NCBI RefSeq assembly: GCF_011492965.1
Contig: NZ_CP045121.1
Coordinates: 1,054,001-1,118,000 of the forward strand
Direction of reading: 5' to 3'
Length of the DNA: 64,000 nucleotides
From: Rubrobacter marinus
Lineage (GTDB): Bacteria; Actinomycetota; Rubrobacteria; Rubrobacterales; Rubrobacteraceae
Part shown: positions 26,720 through 35,465 of the stretch, one piece after another
How the letters are laid out: each line of letters opens with the position of its first letter
How positions within the stretch are numbered: position 1 is the first letter of the stretch
Position numbers and translations under genes: made by a program
Notes under the pieces: model-generated
The model's input: the letters and a program-made list of their open reading frames with translations, nothing else
What the model was told of the DNA's origin: nothing
Databases searched by the model: none

Positions 26720-27106
26720 ATGCCGGAAGGGCTCGCGAGGCCGGTCCGCGTCATGCTGGTCGAGGATCACGCCGCCTTCCATCGCGCCCTCGCCACGCTG
26801 GTGGACCGGGAGCCGGACCTCGCGGTGGTGGCTCAAGCCGGAGCCCCGGACGAAGCCCGCCGCCACGCCGCGTCGGTCGGGTTCGACGTGGCGGTGATGG
26901 ACCTCGGGTTTCCCGACGGCGACGGCGAGGCCCTGATCGGGGAGCTGCGCCGGGCCGCCTCCGGTGCGGCGCTGCCGATCCTGAGCAACAGCCTCGACCC
27001 GACGAACCTGAAGAGGGCGACCGAGGCCGGCGCGGACGAGGTCCTGCCCAAGTTCGCCGCCCCCGGCGAGATCATCGGCACGATCAGACGCCTCGGTAGC
27101 GGCTGA
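26720..27106 (+). CDS. Single-domain response regulator (receiver only)
   Basis: Encodes 128 aa comprising only a receiver fold: VMLVEDHAAFHRAL with the acidic pair, the phospho-acceptor D in VAVMDLGFPDGDG (near residue 57), S in PILSNSLD and K in VLPKFA. No output domain follows before the TGA. Its regulator-like opening matches NarL-type receivers, so it may have lost the DNA-binding half or act by phosphotransfer. It lies 16 nt after a HisKA_3 kinase, forming an operon. Confidence 0.85.
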   Translation: MPEGLARPVRVMLVEDHAAFHRALATLVDREPDLAVVAQAGAPDEARRHAASVGFDVAVMDLGFPDGDGEALIGELRRAASGAALPILSNSLDPTNLKRATEAGADEVLPKFAAPGEIIGTIRRLGSG

Positions 27107-27178
27107 GCACGGCACGCAGAAGGTGTCGGGGGACGGGACCCCGCGGCCCGTACTGGCGTATCTGATAACGCGCTGGTG

Positions 27179-27184
27179 TACCCT
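27179..27184 (+). promoter_or_regulatory. -10 element of the NUDIX gene (leaderless type)
   Basis: TACCCT ends 6 nt before ATG 27191, with no ribosome-binding site between. Confidence 0.45.
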
Positions 27185-27190
27185 TGCTCG

Positions 27191-27640
27191 ATGGAAGAGC
27201 ATTCTGGCAGGCATTTCACGGTAGCGGTCTTTGTCGTGTGGGACGGGAAGGTGTTGTTGCACCTGCACCGCAAGCTCGGGATGTGGCTCCCACCGGGAGG
27301 ACACATAGAAGAGAACGAGCTCCCCGACGACGCGGCCGTGCGGGAGGTTCTCGAGGAGACGGGCCTCGAGGTCGGTCTGGTGGGGGAGAAGCGCGACGAC
27401 GTGGACGACCCCGTCCAGCTCCACCGCCCGGCGGGCGTCCAGCTGGAGAACATAGGTCCCGGGCACCAGCACATAGATCTGATCTACTTCGCCCGACCCG
27501 AAGGTGCCGTCGAGATCGAAGAGAGCTTCGGCGAGGACAAGGTCGGCTGGTACGGCCCCGAGGAATGGGACGGGATGGAGGTGAACGCCGAGGTCCGCGG
27601 CTGGTGCGAGATGGCCCTGGACGCCCTCGCGGCCGATTAG
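27191..27640 (+). CDS. NUDIX hydrolase
   Basis: Encodes 149 aa with a complete NUDIX box: GGHIEENELPDDAA, then VREVLEETGLEVG (GX5EX7REUXEEXGU). Strands before it (VAVFVVWDGKVLLHLH, GMWLPPGG) and QHIDLIYFARP after it fit the fold. It hydrolyses a nucleoside diphosphate linked to another moiety; the specific substrate cannot be deduced. The first in-frame ATG in good context is 27191, directly behind a -10-like TACCCT. It stands alone between the kinase operon and a convergent small gene. Confidence 0.88.
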   Translation: MEEHSGRHFTVAVFVVWDGKVLLHLHRKLGMWLPPGGHIEENELPDDAAVREVLEETGLEVGLVGEKRDDVDDPVQLHRPAGVQLENIGPGHQHIDLIYFARPEGAVEIEESFGEDKVGWYGPEEWDGMEVNAEVRGWCEMALDALAAD

Positions 27641-27698
27641 CCGTCGGCCGCTCCCCCACGCCGTTACGGCATAAGACGCGGCACCGCCCGGTCGTCCC

Positions 27699-27863
27699 CT
27701 ACGGGTCGGAGCAGTCGCGCCGGTAGCCGCAGTTCGAGCAGATCAGCTTGCAGTGCAGCCCGAACATCTCGGAGCCGCAAACCTCGCACTCCTCGCGCAC
27801 CGGCTCGCAGGCTTCGGGCTGCGTCTCCCGCATCACCCCATCGCGATCGTCTCTCTCCAGCAT
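27699..27863 (-). CDS. Small zinc-ribbon protein, 54 aa
   Basis: A 54-codon frame with two CxxC knuckles, CEVCGSEM and CSNCGYRRDC, plus extra cysteines (PEAC, HCKLIC), so a treble or double zinc ribbon is likely. ATG 27863 lies 6 nt after a minus-strand TATACT, giving a leaderless transcript, and the TAG stop is at 27699. The conserved-looking GLHCKL and GYRRDCSDP ends suggest a real family of small actinobacterial zinc proteins, but its role is unknown. Convergent with the NUDIX gene. Confidence 0.7.
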   Translation of the reverse strand: MLERDDRDGVMRETQPEACEPVREECEVCGSEMFGLHCKLICSNCGYRRDCSDP

Positions 27864-27869
27864 CGGACC

Positions 27870-27875
27870 AGTATA
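27870..27875 (-). promoter_or_regulatory. -10 element of the zinc-ribbon gene
   Basis: On the minus strand this reads TATACT, 6 nt before the ATG. Confidence 0.6.
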
Positions 27876-27916
27876 CGGGCGTGGCGCGGAGAAGGCGTCG
27901 TGTGATGGGGAGGACG

Positions 27917-28300
27917 CTACCGGGAGCGGGACCTGCGATAGCTTCTCGAGATCTCGGCGATGGGTTTGGCGAGGGCGGACTTCATGCCGGCGGAGGTCAG
28001 CACCTTCTGGGCCTGGCGGAGCGAGGTACCGAGAGCACCCGTGAGGATACAGAGGGTCGCGAGGTTCTGCTGCAGCGCCGAGATCCGGACCGGCAACATC
28101 TCGGCGCGGGCGTTCAGAGCGGCGAGGCTCCCCTCAAGCTCCGAGGCCCGGCCCGCGAGCCTGACCACCTCGGCGCCGATCTCCGCCTCCAGAACGGCCC
28201 TCGCGCGGCGCAGCCGCAGCCAGGCGCGCAGCGCCGAGACCGCGGCGACGAGCGCGAGCAGGGCGCCCGCGACGATGATTATGGTAAGAAAAGTAGCCAA
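27917..28300 (-). CDS. Membrane-anchored coiled-coil protein
   Basis: Encodes 127 aa. Residues 4-25 (FLTIIIVAGALLALVAAVSAL) form one transmembrane helix. It is followed by a basic stretch (RAWLRLRRAR) and a long heptad-like helix (about 36-95) resembling DUF948-type envelope proteins, ending in a basic tail. The predicted topology is N-terminus out, coiled coil in the cytoplasm (positive-inside). The start is TTG 28300; a minus-strand TATGGT lies 9 nt upstream. Function unknown. Confidence 0.65.
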   Translation of the reverse strand: MATFLTIIIVAGALLALVAAVSALRAWLRLRRARAVLEAEIGAEVVRLAGRASELEGSLAALNARAEMLPVRISALQQNLATLCILTGALGTSLRQAQKVLTSAGMKSALAKPIAEISRSYRRSRSR

Positions 28301-28332
28301 GATTTCCCGACCATACCACGTTGAACAAGCCC

Positions 28333-28360
28333 TTTACAAACCTCCCGTCCGTGCTATAAA
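28333..28360 (+). promoter_or_regulatory. Promoter of the initiator tRNA
   Basis: -35 TTTACA (28333-28338), 16-bp spacer, -10 TATAAA (28355-28360); the tRNA begins 12 nt later. Confidence 0.7.
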
Positions 28361-28371
28361 TAGCCCTGCGA

Positions 28372-28445
<74 letters not shown>

Positions 28446-28451
28446 CTACTC

Positions 28452-28479
28452 AGGGACCGGCCCACAAGGGCCGGTCCCT
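28452..28479 (+). terminator. Terminator of tRNA-fMet
   Basis: A perfect 12-bp stem (28452-28463 with 28468-28479) and an ACAA tetraloop, followed by CTCTCTC. Confidence 0.8.
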
Positions 28480-28797
28480 CTCTCGTAGCCCTGCCGCTTG
28501 CCTCCCCCTCGCGGCTTGTTCCGGCGGTTCTTGCGGAACATTTCCCCCTTCGCCTTCCAATGCCCGAAAACTCGCCTTGTAGTGGTCGCGGACCCCGGGG
28601 TCACTAGATGTGGGGCAGTCGTGCCCGGGGAGGGCCGGGGCGCTCGCTGCGGCCCGTTGATGCCCGTTTGGCCCTCCGGTATAAAGGCTCGGAGCAAGGA
28701 TTACGGTTTGTCCGCGTGAGATGTCGTTCGCGGGCTCGTTCACGCGACGAACAGCGGGTTTCGAAGACCGTAGCAACAACAGGTAGGGGGATCGTAG
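28480..28797 (+). other. Intergenic region with promoter for the Pro/Ala-rich gene
   Basis: 318 bp without a convincing gene: short open frames on both strands are Arg/Gly/Pro-rich and lack ribosome-binding sites. It contains a good promoter at 28657-28685, so the downstream gene would have a leader of about 105 nt. Confidence 0.55.
28657..28685 (+). promoter_or_regulatory. Promoter upstream of the Pro/Ala-rich gene
   Basis: -35 TTGATG (28657-28662), 17-bp spacer, -10 TATAAA (28680-28685). Confidence 0.7.
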
Positions 28798-29848
28798 ATG
28801 CGCGAAGGTCGGGAGCTTGGGGAACCCCATGGGTCCGGTGGGCAGCGGCGGCGCGGGGTGTATCTCATGCGGCGCGCGGCAGCCGTCCTCGCGCTGCTGG
28901 TCCTTATGGTCCTGATCGCGCCGCAGGCCTACCAGGCCCTCGTCGGCCCGAACGCCCCCCCGCCCGAGTCGAGCGACGCGGGGAACTCCGGCACCGGGGA
29001 GCCAGCCGCAGAACCGGCTCCCCCGGCCACGGCCCCGGAGGAGACCGAGCCCGCGCCCGAGGAGGAGCCCGTCGAGAGGGAGACGGCCGCCAAGCCGCCG
29101 GCAGACGAGGAGCCCGCCCCGGCCGAGCCCGCGGCGGCCGAGGCAGCAGAGGTCGCCGTCCTCGCCGTCGAGGAGCAGTACGCTCCCGTCGACGCGCAGT
29201 ACGCCGCGGTGGATCAGTACCCCGTCGAGGCCCAGTATGCGGTGGCGGACCAGTACCCCGTCGCGGATCAGTACGAGCCCGTGGCCCCCGAGCCCATAGC
29301 CCCGGAGCCCGTGGTCGCCGAGCCCGTCGTCCCCGCAGCGGCCGAGGCGCGGTACGTCGCCGAGGACGTGGCGGCGCTGCCGGCGCCCGTCGCCGCGCCG
29401 GTCCCCGTCGCGGCGATCCCCGAGACGGCCGCGCCCGTCGTGCCCGCCGTCCAGCCCGTCGTGCCCGAGCAGCCCGTCGCGCCGGTCGCGCCCGTCCCCG
29501 CCCCGGTCGTCGAAGAGGCCCCGGTTACGCAGGCGGCCCCCGCTACCGTAGCGAGCGAGCCCGCGCCCGTCGTGTCGGCCCCCGTCGCATCCGAGGCTCA
29601 GCCCGACGGTTGCGGTGCCAGCGCCCGCGCCTCCGCCGGCCGGGCCGTCGCCGACACCGGCTCGACCGGGAACGGTAGCCGAAGCGCCTCCTGCGGAGGC
29701 GGTACTTCCAGCGCCAGCGCTCGGTCCTCCGGCTAGAACCTCCGGGGGAGAGCCGCAGGTTGCCCCCGGAAGGTCGCCTCTAGGCGTCCTTCCGGGGCCC
29801 GAGCGTCCGGCGGTTCGTGCCTCTGTGAGGGGGCACGCCGTACAATAG
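28798..29848 (+). CDS. Membrane-anchored Pro/Ala/Val/Glu-rich low-complexity protein
   Basis: About 350 aa if stitched. A short basic N-terminus precedes a hydrophobic helix (residues 25-45, AAAVLALLVLMVLIAPQAY), a signal anchor. Low-complexity sequence follows: an acidic Pro/Glu/Ala section, a tandem section of DQYPVADQY- and AQYAVADQY-like units (around 29170-29285) and Val/Pro/Ala repeats. Near 29605 the Pro/Ala pattern moves to another frame and runs to a TAG at 29848, so a frame error is likely; otherwise the gene ends at 29736. ATG 28798 follows AGGTAGGGGGATC; ATG 28867 next to the helix is an alternative. It is probably an extracytoplasmic spacer or wall-spanning protein (inference). 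Confidence 0.6.
29841..29846 (+). promoter_or_regulatory. -10 element of tilS (leaderless type)
   Basis: TACAAT ends 7 nt before GTG 29854, with no ribosome-binding site between. Confidence 0.6.
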
Positions 29849-29853
29849 TTTTC

Positions 29854-31205
29854 GTGGATGATCCCGATTTTCCTGCTCGTGTCGGCCGGACCGTCCGGCG
29901 GCACGGCATGGACCTGACGCGCCCCCTGGCGATGGTCTCCGGCGGGCCGGACTCCGTGGCGCTCCTGCGTGTGGTCTTCGAGCTCGGGGCGCGTCCCGTG
30001 GTGCTGCACGTGGACTACGGCCTGCGCGGCGAGGAGTCCCGGGCGGACGCGGATTTCGTCCGGGGATTGTGCGGGGAGTTGGGGCTCGCCTGCGAGGTGA
30101 GGAACTCGCGGGTCGGGGGCTCCAACCTCCAGGAGGAGGCTCGCAAAGCGCGGTACCGGCTCGCGGAGGACCTCGCGTCGGACCGGAGTTGCTCCGCGAT
30201 CCTGACGGGCCATACGGCTGACGACGTTGCGGAGACGGTGCTGATGAACCTCGCGCGCGGGCGGGGACGCGGGGCTCTCCGGGATACCGCCGGTCCGGGG
30301 GCTGCTAGCGCGCCCTCTTATAGAAAGAAGGCGAGCGGAGGTGCTCCGTTACCTGGAGGACCTGGGGCAACCTTACCGGACGGACGCCACGAACCTCGCA
30401 CCCAAGTACGCGCGCAACCGCGTTCGGCTGGAGGTCCTGCCGGTGCTGGAGGAGCTCTGCCCCGGCGCCGGGGGGAACGTCGCGCGCGCGGCCGGGCTCC
30501 TGCGCGAGGACCTGGAGGCGCTCGAGGGCCTGGCCGCCGGGGCGTTGCGCCGGCGCGGCGACGAGGTCCTCGTGCCGCAGGACGAGCTGCGCGAGATGCC
30601 GCACGCGCTCCGCCGGTACGCCGTAAGGGGGGCCTACGAGGCGCTGCTCCCGGGGTCCCGCCCCTGGGCTCCGCCGCCGTCGAGGGCGTCCTCGAACTCC
30701 TGGGCGCGGGGAGGGGACGCGGGAGCTTCACCTGCCGGGCGGCGTTACCGCCGTCGCGCGCTCGGGGGAGGGGCTGGCGCTCTACCGGCGGCGGGCGCCT
30801 TCTCCCGGCGGGGAGCACGTGTTGCTCCCGGGCGAGCAGGAGTTCGGGCCCTGGGCGTTCGGGGTGTCGGAGGGGGCGTTCGATGCGCGGGAGGCGGCCC
30901 GTCCCGAGGTCGCGTACCTCGATGCCTCGCTCGGGCCGTATCGGGTGCGGACGGTGCGCGAGGGGGATACTATTCGCCCGTTGGGCCTCGGGGGCACCAA
31001 GAAGGTCTACAAGGCCATGAAGGACCGCAAGGTGCCCAGGGACGTCAGGCTGCGCATGCCGGTGGTCGTGGATCGGCACGGAGAGGTGGCCTGGGTCCCT
31101 TTAGGGGAGCTCGACGAGGGGCACAAGGTGGTGGCGGCGGTCGTCGTAGGCGGAGGAAGAGAGCAGGCAGTCCGGCTGGAGGTGCTACGTAGCGCGTGGA
31201 GATGA
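29854..31205 (+). CDS. tilS: tRNA(Ile)-lysidine synthase TilS (stitched)
   Basis: Converts the wobble C of tRNA-Ile(CAU) to lysidine using ATP and lysine. The PP-loop motif is MVSGGPDSVALLRV (near residue 28), with HVDYGLRGEES and LTGHTADDVAETVLMN after it. The C-terminal TilS domain includes IRPLGLGGTKKV and VVVDRHGEVAWVPL. The family-like sequence changes frame at about 30265 (one extra or two missing bases), 30655 and 30735 (one missing each). Because tilS is essential in most bacteria, I treat these as base-calling errors. GTG 29854 sits 7 nt after a -10 element. The TGA stop overlaps the hpt ATG (ATGA). Confidence 0.88.
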
Positions 31206-31753
31206 CGAGCATGATGGGGGACGTCGCGGAGATTCTCGTGCCTTCGGCGGAGATCCAGGAGAAGGTAAGGGAGATGGGGGAGCGCATCACCCGCGACTAC
31301 GCGGGCGAGAGGCTCCTGCTCGTCGGCGTCCTGCGCGGGGCGGTCGTGGTGATGGGGGACCTCATGCGCAACATAGACCTGCCGTGCGAGATCGACTTCA
31401 TGGACATAAGCTCCTACGGCTCCGGCACCTCCTCTAGCGGCGTGGTCCGCATCCTCAAGGATCTGGAAGAAGATATAAGCGGCCGTCACGTCCTCGTCGT
31501 CGAGGACATCATCGACACCGGCCTCACCCTCTCTTACCTCCTGCGCTCCCTCCGGGCCCGCAAGCCCGCCTCGTTGGAGATCTGCGCCCTGCTCTCCAAG
31601 CCGTCGCGCCGCAGGGTCGAGCTCGACGTGAAGTACCTCGGCTTCGAGGTGCCGGACGAGTTCGTCGTGGGCTACGGGCTCGACTACGCCGGGGCGTACC
31701 GCAACCTCCCCGACATCTGCGTGCTCAAGGAGGAGATCTTCGCCGGCTCGTAA
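31202..31753 (+). CDS. hpt: Hypoxanthine-guanine phosphoribosyltransferase
   Basis: Encodes 183 aa, the usual length. The PRPP-binding loop is VLVVEDIIDTGLTLSYLL (near residue 100), with LVGVLRGAVVVMGDL upstream and VPDEFVVGYGLDYAGAYRNLP downstream. It salvages hypoxanthine and guanine to IMP and GMP with PRPP. The ATG at 31202 overlaps the tilS TGA by four bases, a translationally coupled pair conserved across Firmicutes and Actinobacteria; a GTG at 31196 is less likely. Confidence 0.94.
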   Translation: MTSMMGDVAEILVPSAEIQEKVREMGERITRDYAGERLLLVGVLRGAVVVMGDLMRNIDLPCEIDFMDISSYGSGTSSSGVVRILKDLEEDISGRHVLVVEDIIDTGLTLSYLLRSLRARKPASLEICALLSKPSRRRVELDVKYLGFEVPDEFVVGYGLDYAGAYRNLPDICVLKEEIFAGS

Positions 31754-31813
31754 GGTGGTGCGCCCGTGGCGCACGGCGGTGATCGCAAGGGCTTGCTTTG
31801 GCGGGAGGGGTAG

Positions 31814-31819
31814 TATAAT
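31814..31819 (+). promoter_or_regulatory. -10 element of ftsH
   Basis: Perfect TATAAT, with TTGCTT 15 bp upstream as a possible -35. The leader of about 35 nt contains GGAGAGG at 31841-31847. Confidence 0.65.
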
Positions 31820-31857
31820 CTCCGCGGTTTTCAAATCTCAGGAGAGGTAAAAAAGAG

Positions 31858-33741
31858 TTGGGCAGATTCTTAAGAAGTGGCGGGCTCTACTTTATTATCC
31901 TTGTCATCTTCGCCATAGTCCTGGTGCAGCTTATAAGCTCCGGCAGCCCGGACGCCACGGAGATGACCTCAGAGGAGTTCGAGCAGGCCGTGGCCGACCG
32001 CTCGTTCGTCCTCGACGACGAGCAGAACCCCCTCACCGTCAAGGACGAGGACCAGACCGTAACCGGCGTCCTGAACACGCCGGGCGAGAACGAAAAGTTC
32101 GAGTTCCCCTACGCCGAGGACTACGACATAGCGCAGACCCTCGGCGGCGCGAACATCGCGTACACGACCGACCCGCAGAACACCGGGTTCTGGCTCGGCC
32201 TGCTGGGCACCATCGGTCCCCTCCTCATCTTCCTCCTGCTCTTCCTGTTCCTCATGAGCTCCATGCAGGGCGGCGGCAACAGGGTGATGAGCTTCGGCAA
32301 GAGCCGCGCGAGGAGGATGACCAAGGACTCGCCGAAGGTCACCTTCGCCGACGTCGCGGGGGCGGACGAGGCGGTGCAGGAGCTCACGGAGATCAAGGAG
32401 TTCCTCGAGTCGCCGCAGAAGTTCCAGAAGCTCGGCGCGCGCATCCCGAAGGGCGCGCTGCTCGTCGGGCCTCCGGGTACCGGTAAGACGCTGCTCGCGC
32501 GGGCCGTGGCCGGCGAGGCCGGGGTGCCGTTCTTCAGCATCTCGGGTTCGGACTTTGTCGAGATGTTCGTCGGCGTCGGCGCGAGCCGCGTGCGCGACCT
32601 CTTCGAGCAGGCCAAGCAGAACAGCCCGTGCATCATCTTCATGGACGAGATCGACGCGGTCGGCAGGCAGCGCGGCGCGGGCCTCGGCGGCGGCCACGAC
32701 GAGAGGGAGCAGACGCTCAACCAGCTTCTCGTCGAGATGGACGGCTTCGACGCGAAGGGCGGGATCATCATGATCGCCGCCACCAACCGCCCGGACATCC
32801 TCGACCCGGCGCTCCTCAGGCCGGGCCGCTTCGACCGCCAGATCGTGGTCGACAGGCCGGACCTCCCGGGTCGCGAGAGGATCCTGCGCGTCCACACCAG
32901 GGGCAAGCCCCTGGGCGACGACATCCAGGTCGAGACGCTCGCCCGTTCGACGCCCGGCTTCACCGGCGCCGACCTCGCGAACCTCGTGAACGAGGCCGCC
33001 CTGCTCGCGGCGCGCCACGACAAGGACCAGATCGACATGTCCGAGATGGAGGAGGCCATCGACCGGGTCATCGCCGGCCCCGAGAGGAAGACCCGCCTCA
33101 TCTCCGAGAAGGAGAAGGAGATCACGGCCTACCACGAGGCCGGGCACGCCATCGTCGGGGCCCTGTTGCCCGAGGCCGACCCGGTCCACAAGATCACGAT
33201 CATCCCGCGCGGCCAGGCCCTCGGCGTGACGATGAGCCTGCCGACGGAGGACCGGTTCATGATGAGCCGCGGCCAGCTTATGGCGCAGCTCGCGATGATG
33301 CTCGGCGGGCGGGCGGCCGAGAGGGTGACGTTCGACGAGATCACCACCGGCGCCTCCAACGACCTCGAGCGGGTGACGTCGACGGCCAGGCAGATGGTGA
33401 CGAAGTACGGGATGAGCGAGAAGCTCGGCCCGATGGCGCTCGGCCACAACAACGGCCAGGTCTTTCTCGGGCGCGAGATGTCGTCGCAGCCCGACTACTC
33501 CGACGAGATCGCCTTCCAGATCGACAAGGAGATCCGCAGGATCGTGGACGAGTCCTACGACACGGCCGAGGACCTGCTCGTGCGCAACCGGCGCCTCCTC
33601 GAGAAGCTCAGTCGTGACCTGATCGAGTACGAGACGGTCGACGCCAAGCACCTCAAGCGCCTCGTCGACGAGTTCGCCGTCGACCGGGTGACGACCGAGA
33701 AGTTCGACCGCGACTACAACAGCTCCTACCAGCAGGACTAG
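31858..33741 (+). CDS. ftsH: ATP-dependent zinc metalloprotease FtsH
   Basis: A 627-aa inner-membrane AAA+ protease that degrades misfolded and regulatory proteins. It has two transmembrane helices (residues 7-24 [14 protein letters not shown] and about 114-135 [15 protein letters not shown]) flanking an extracytoplasmic domain. Also visible are Walker A GPPGTGKT (near residue 204), Walker [12 protein letters not shown], the second region of homology ([19 protein letters not shown]) and the zinc site HEAGH near residue 426. A TTG start at 31858 has GGAGAGG 10 nt upstream. It is transcribed from its own TATAAT promoter. Confidence 0.96.
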   Translation: MGRFLRSGGLYFIILVIFAIVLVQLISSGSPDATEMTSEEFEQAVADRSFVLDDEQNPLTVKDEDQTVTGVLNTPGENEKFEFPYAEDYDIAQTLGGANIAYTTDPQNTGFWLGLLGTIGPLLIFLLLFLFLMSSMQGGGNRVMSFGKSRARRMTKDSPKVTFADVAGADEAVQELTEIKEFLESPQKFQKLGARIPKGALLVGPPGTGKTLLARAVAGEAGVPFFSISGSDFVEMFVGVGASRVRDLFEQAKQNSPCIIFMDEIDAVGRQRGAGLGGGHDEREQTLNQLLVEMDGFDAKGGIIMIAATNRPDILDPALLRPGRFDRQIVVDRPDLPGRERILRVHTRGKPLGDDIQVETLARSTPGFTGADLANLVNEAALLAARHDKDQIDMSEMEEAIDRVIAGPERKTRLISEKEKEITAYHEAGHAIVGALLPEADPVHKITIIPRGQALGVTMSLPTEDRFMMSRGQLMAQLAMMLGGRAAERVTFDEITTGASNDLERVTSTARQMVTKYGMSEKLGPMALGHNNGQVFLGREMSSQPDYSDEIAFQIDKEIRRIVDESYDTAEDLLVRNRRLLEKLSRDLIEYETVDAKHLKRLVDEFAVDRVTTEKFDRDYNSSYQQD

Positions 33742-34596
33742 TTGCGGATACGTACCGATAGCGTCCACAACGGGACCGGGCACTCTCCTCTGGGGCCCGG
33801 TCCCGTTCTCTTCGGCATCCTCAACGTCACCCCGGACTCCTTCTCCGACGGCGGCGAGTTCTTCGGCGCCGGCCCCGCCGTCTCCCACGCCGAGGGGCTG
33901 CTCGACGAGGGCGCGCACGTCGTCGACGTCGGCGGCGAGTCGACGCGTCCGGGATCGGACCCCGTGAGCCCCGAGGAGGAGGTGCGCCGGGTCGTCCCCG
34001 TCGTGCGCGGCATCCTGGAGGCGCGGCCCGGCACCAGGGTCTCCGTGGACACCTACCGCGCCTCGACCGCCGAGGCCGCCCTCGACGCCGGCGCCGCCAT
34101 CGTCAACGACGTCACCGCGCTCGGGGGGGACCCGCGCATGGCGGGCGTCGTCGCCGAGAGGGGCTGCCCGGTCGTCCTCATGCACATGCTCGGCGAGCCC
34201 AAGACCATGCAGGAGAACCCGCGCTACGACGACGTCGTGCGGGAGGTCCGCGACTACCTGGCCGGCAGGGCGGAGCGCGCGATCTCGGCGGGCGTCGACC
34301 CCGGAGACGTCGTCCTCGACCCCGGCATAGGCTTCGGGAAGAAGCTGGAGCACAACCTCCAGCTTCTTCGACGCCTCGACGAGATCGTGGAGCTCGGGTT
34401 CCCCGTGCTCGTGGGGACCTCGCGCAAGGGCTTTCTCGGCAGGATCCTGGGCTCCGACGACCCGAAGGCCCGCGTCTTCGGCACGGTCGCGACGAGCGTC
34501 ACCTCCTACGACCGGGGCGCCACGGCCTTCCGCGTCCACGACGTCCGGGCGAACCGGGAGGCGCTGGAGGTAGCGGCGGCGGTCAGGGGAGCCTAG
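33742..34596 (+). CDS. folP: Dihydropteroate synthase
   Basis: Encodes 284 aa that condense p-aminobenzoate with dihydropterin pyrophosphate, the sulfonamide target. Signatures are FGILNVTPDSFSDGG (near residue 24), VDVGGESTRPGSDPV (near 53), DPGIGFGKK, VGTSRKGFLG (near 225) and a C-terminal FRVHDV. The start is a TTG immediately after the ftsH stop with no ribosome-binding site; a 12-bp hairpin lies inside the first 22 codons. The folP-folB-folK order matches Actinobacteria and Firmicutes. Confidence 0.92.
   Translation: MRIRTDSVHNGTGHSPLGPGPVLFGILNVTPDSFSDGGEFFGAGPAVSHAEGLLDEGAHVVDVGGESTRPGSDPVSPEEEVRRVVPVVRGILEARPGTRVSVDTYRASTAEAALDAGAAIVNDVTALGGDPRMAGVVAERGCPVVLMHMLGEPKTMQENPRYDDVVREVRDYLAGRAERAISAGVDPGDVVLDPGIGFGKKLEHNLQLLRRLDEIVELGFPVLVGTSRKGFLGRILGSDDPKARVFGTVATSVTSYDRGATAFRVHDVRANREALEVAAAVRGA
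33769..33807 (+). terminator. Strong hairpin overlapping the folP 5' end
   Basis: Perfect 12-bp arms (33769-33780 and 33796-33807) with a 15-nt loop, beginning 27 nt after the ftsH stop and followed by CTCTTC. It may attenuate or terminate ftsH transcription, or stabilise its 3' end, despite lying within the folP reading frame. Confidence 0.5.
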
Positions 34597-34602
34597 ACCC
34601 CG

Positions 34603-34980
34603 ATGGCCTCCGAAGCCGAAGGGCCCCTCTTGTTCCGGGCGCGGGTCGAGGCGCTCGAGGTCCATGTCCACTGCGGGGTGAGCGAGGAGGAGCGGTCGCT
34701 GCCGCAGACGCTCCTCGTAGACCTCGACTACTCGTACGAGGCTCTCGGGGAGGACGACGTCGCCTCCGTGGTGGACTACGGCTCGCTCCTCGAAGGGGCG
34801 GTGAGGACGCTGGAGCGCGAGGAGTTCGGGCTTCTCGAGACGGGGACGCGGATGGTAGGGGGATACGTTCTGAGCGCTTTCCCGGCAGTCCGCGAGGTCA
34901 CCGTCTCCGTCACGAAGCCCGCGGTGCCCGTGGCGCGGTCTCTCTCCGGCGTCTCGGTCTCAGCAGCCTTCCGGCGTTGA
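34603..34980 (+). CDS. folB: Dihydroneopterin aldolase
   Basis: Encodes 125 aa, the folate-pathway aldolase that makes 6-hydroxymethyl-dihydropterin. Family blocks are VEALEVHVHCGVSEEER (near residue 15), QTLLVDLDY, VVDYGSLLEGA (near 62) and VTVSVTKPAVPV with the conserved Lys (near 107). ATG 34603 lies 6 nt after folP. Its TGA overlaps the folK TTG. Confidence 0.92.
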   Translation: MASEAEGPLLFRARVEALEVHVHCGVSEEERSLPQTLLVDLDYSYEALGEDDVASVVDYGSLLEGAVRTLEREEFGLLETGTRMVGGYVLSAFPAVREVTVSVTKPAVPVARSLSGVSVSAAFRR

Positions 34981-35463
34981 CCCGGGCTTTTCTGAGCCTG
35001 GGCAGCAACCTCGGGGAGAGGCTCGGGTACCTGCGGGCCGCCGTCGAGGCCCTGGGGCGCGGGGCTCTGCTGGAAGTCCTGGGGGCCTCGAAGGTCTACG
35101 AGACGAAACCCGTGGAGGTCGAGGACGCGCAGCCCGACTACTTGAACTGCGTGGTCGAGGTCGAGTACGGGGGGGCCCGCTCGAGCTCCTGCGGTTCTGC
35201 CAGGGGTCGAGGCGGCGTTGGGGCGTGACCGCAAGGGCGAGAAGCTTCCGCGGACGGTCGACGTCGACCTGCTGCTCTTCGGGGAGGAGGTCTTGGAGGG
35301 GCCGTATCTCGTGGTGCCGCATCCGGGCGTGGAGCGGGCGTTCAACCTGCGCGGGCTCGCGGACCTCGACGCGGGCCTACATATTCCCGGGCGCGGGACG
35401 GTCGGGGAGCTCCTCGCGCACGTCTCCCTCGAGGGCGTCGCGGAGCATGGGGGGGAGTTGTAG
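34977..35463 (+). CDS. folK: 2-amino-4-hydroxy-6-hydroxymethyldihydropteridine pyrophosphokinase (stitched)
   Basis: Transfers pyrophosphate from ATP to hydroxymethyl-dihydropterin. Visible are FLSLGSNLGER (near residue 5), SKVYETKPVE, DYLNCVVEVEYGG and the signature RTVDVDLLLFGEEV followed by VVPHPGVERAFNL. The middle (LELLRFCQGVEAALGRDRKGEK) is only recovered after adding one base in the G/C run near 35175 and one near 35205, so the gene is stitched. It starts with TTG in a TTGA overlap with folB and is followed 2 nt later by coaX. Confidence 0.9.
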
Positions 35464-35465
35464 GC

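Noticed and set aside
28446..28697. Minus-strand 83-codon frame after tRNA-fMet
   Set aside because: It overlaps the tRNA terminator and has Arg/Gly/Pro-rich shadow composition without a ribosome-binding site.
29170..29285. CRISPR-like or DNA repeat array in the Pro/Ala-rich gene
   Set aside because: The repetition is at the amino-acid level inside one reading frame, with unequal DNA units and no spacers.
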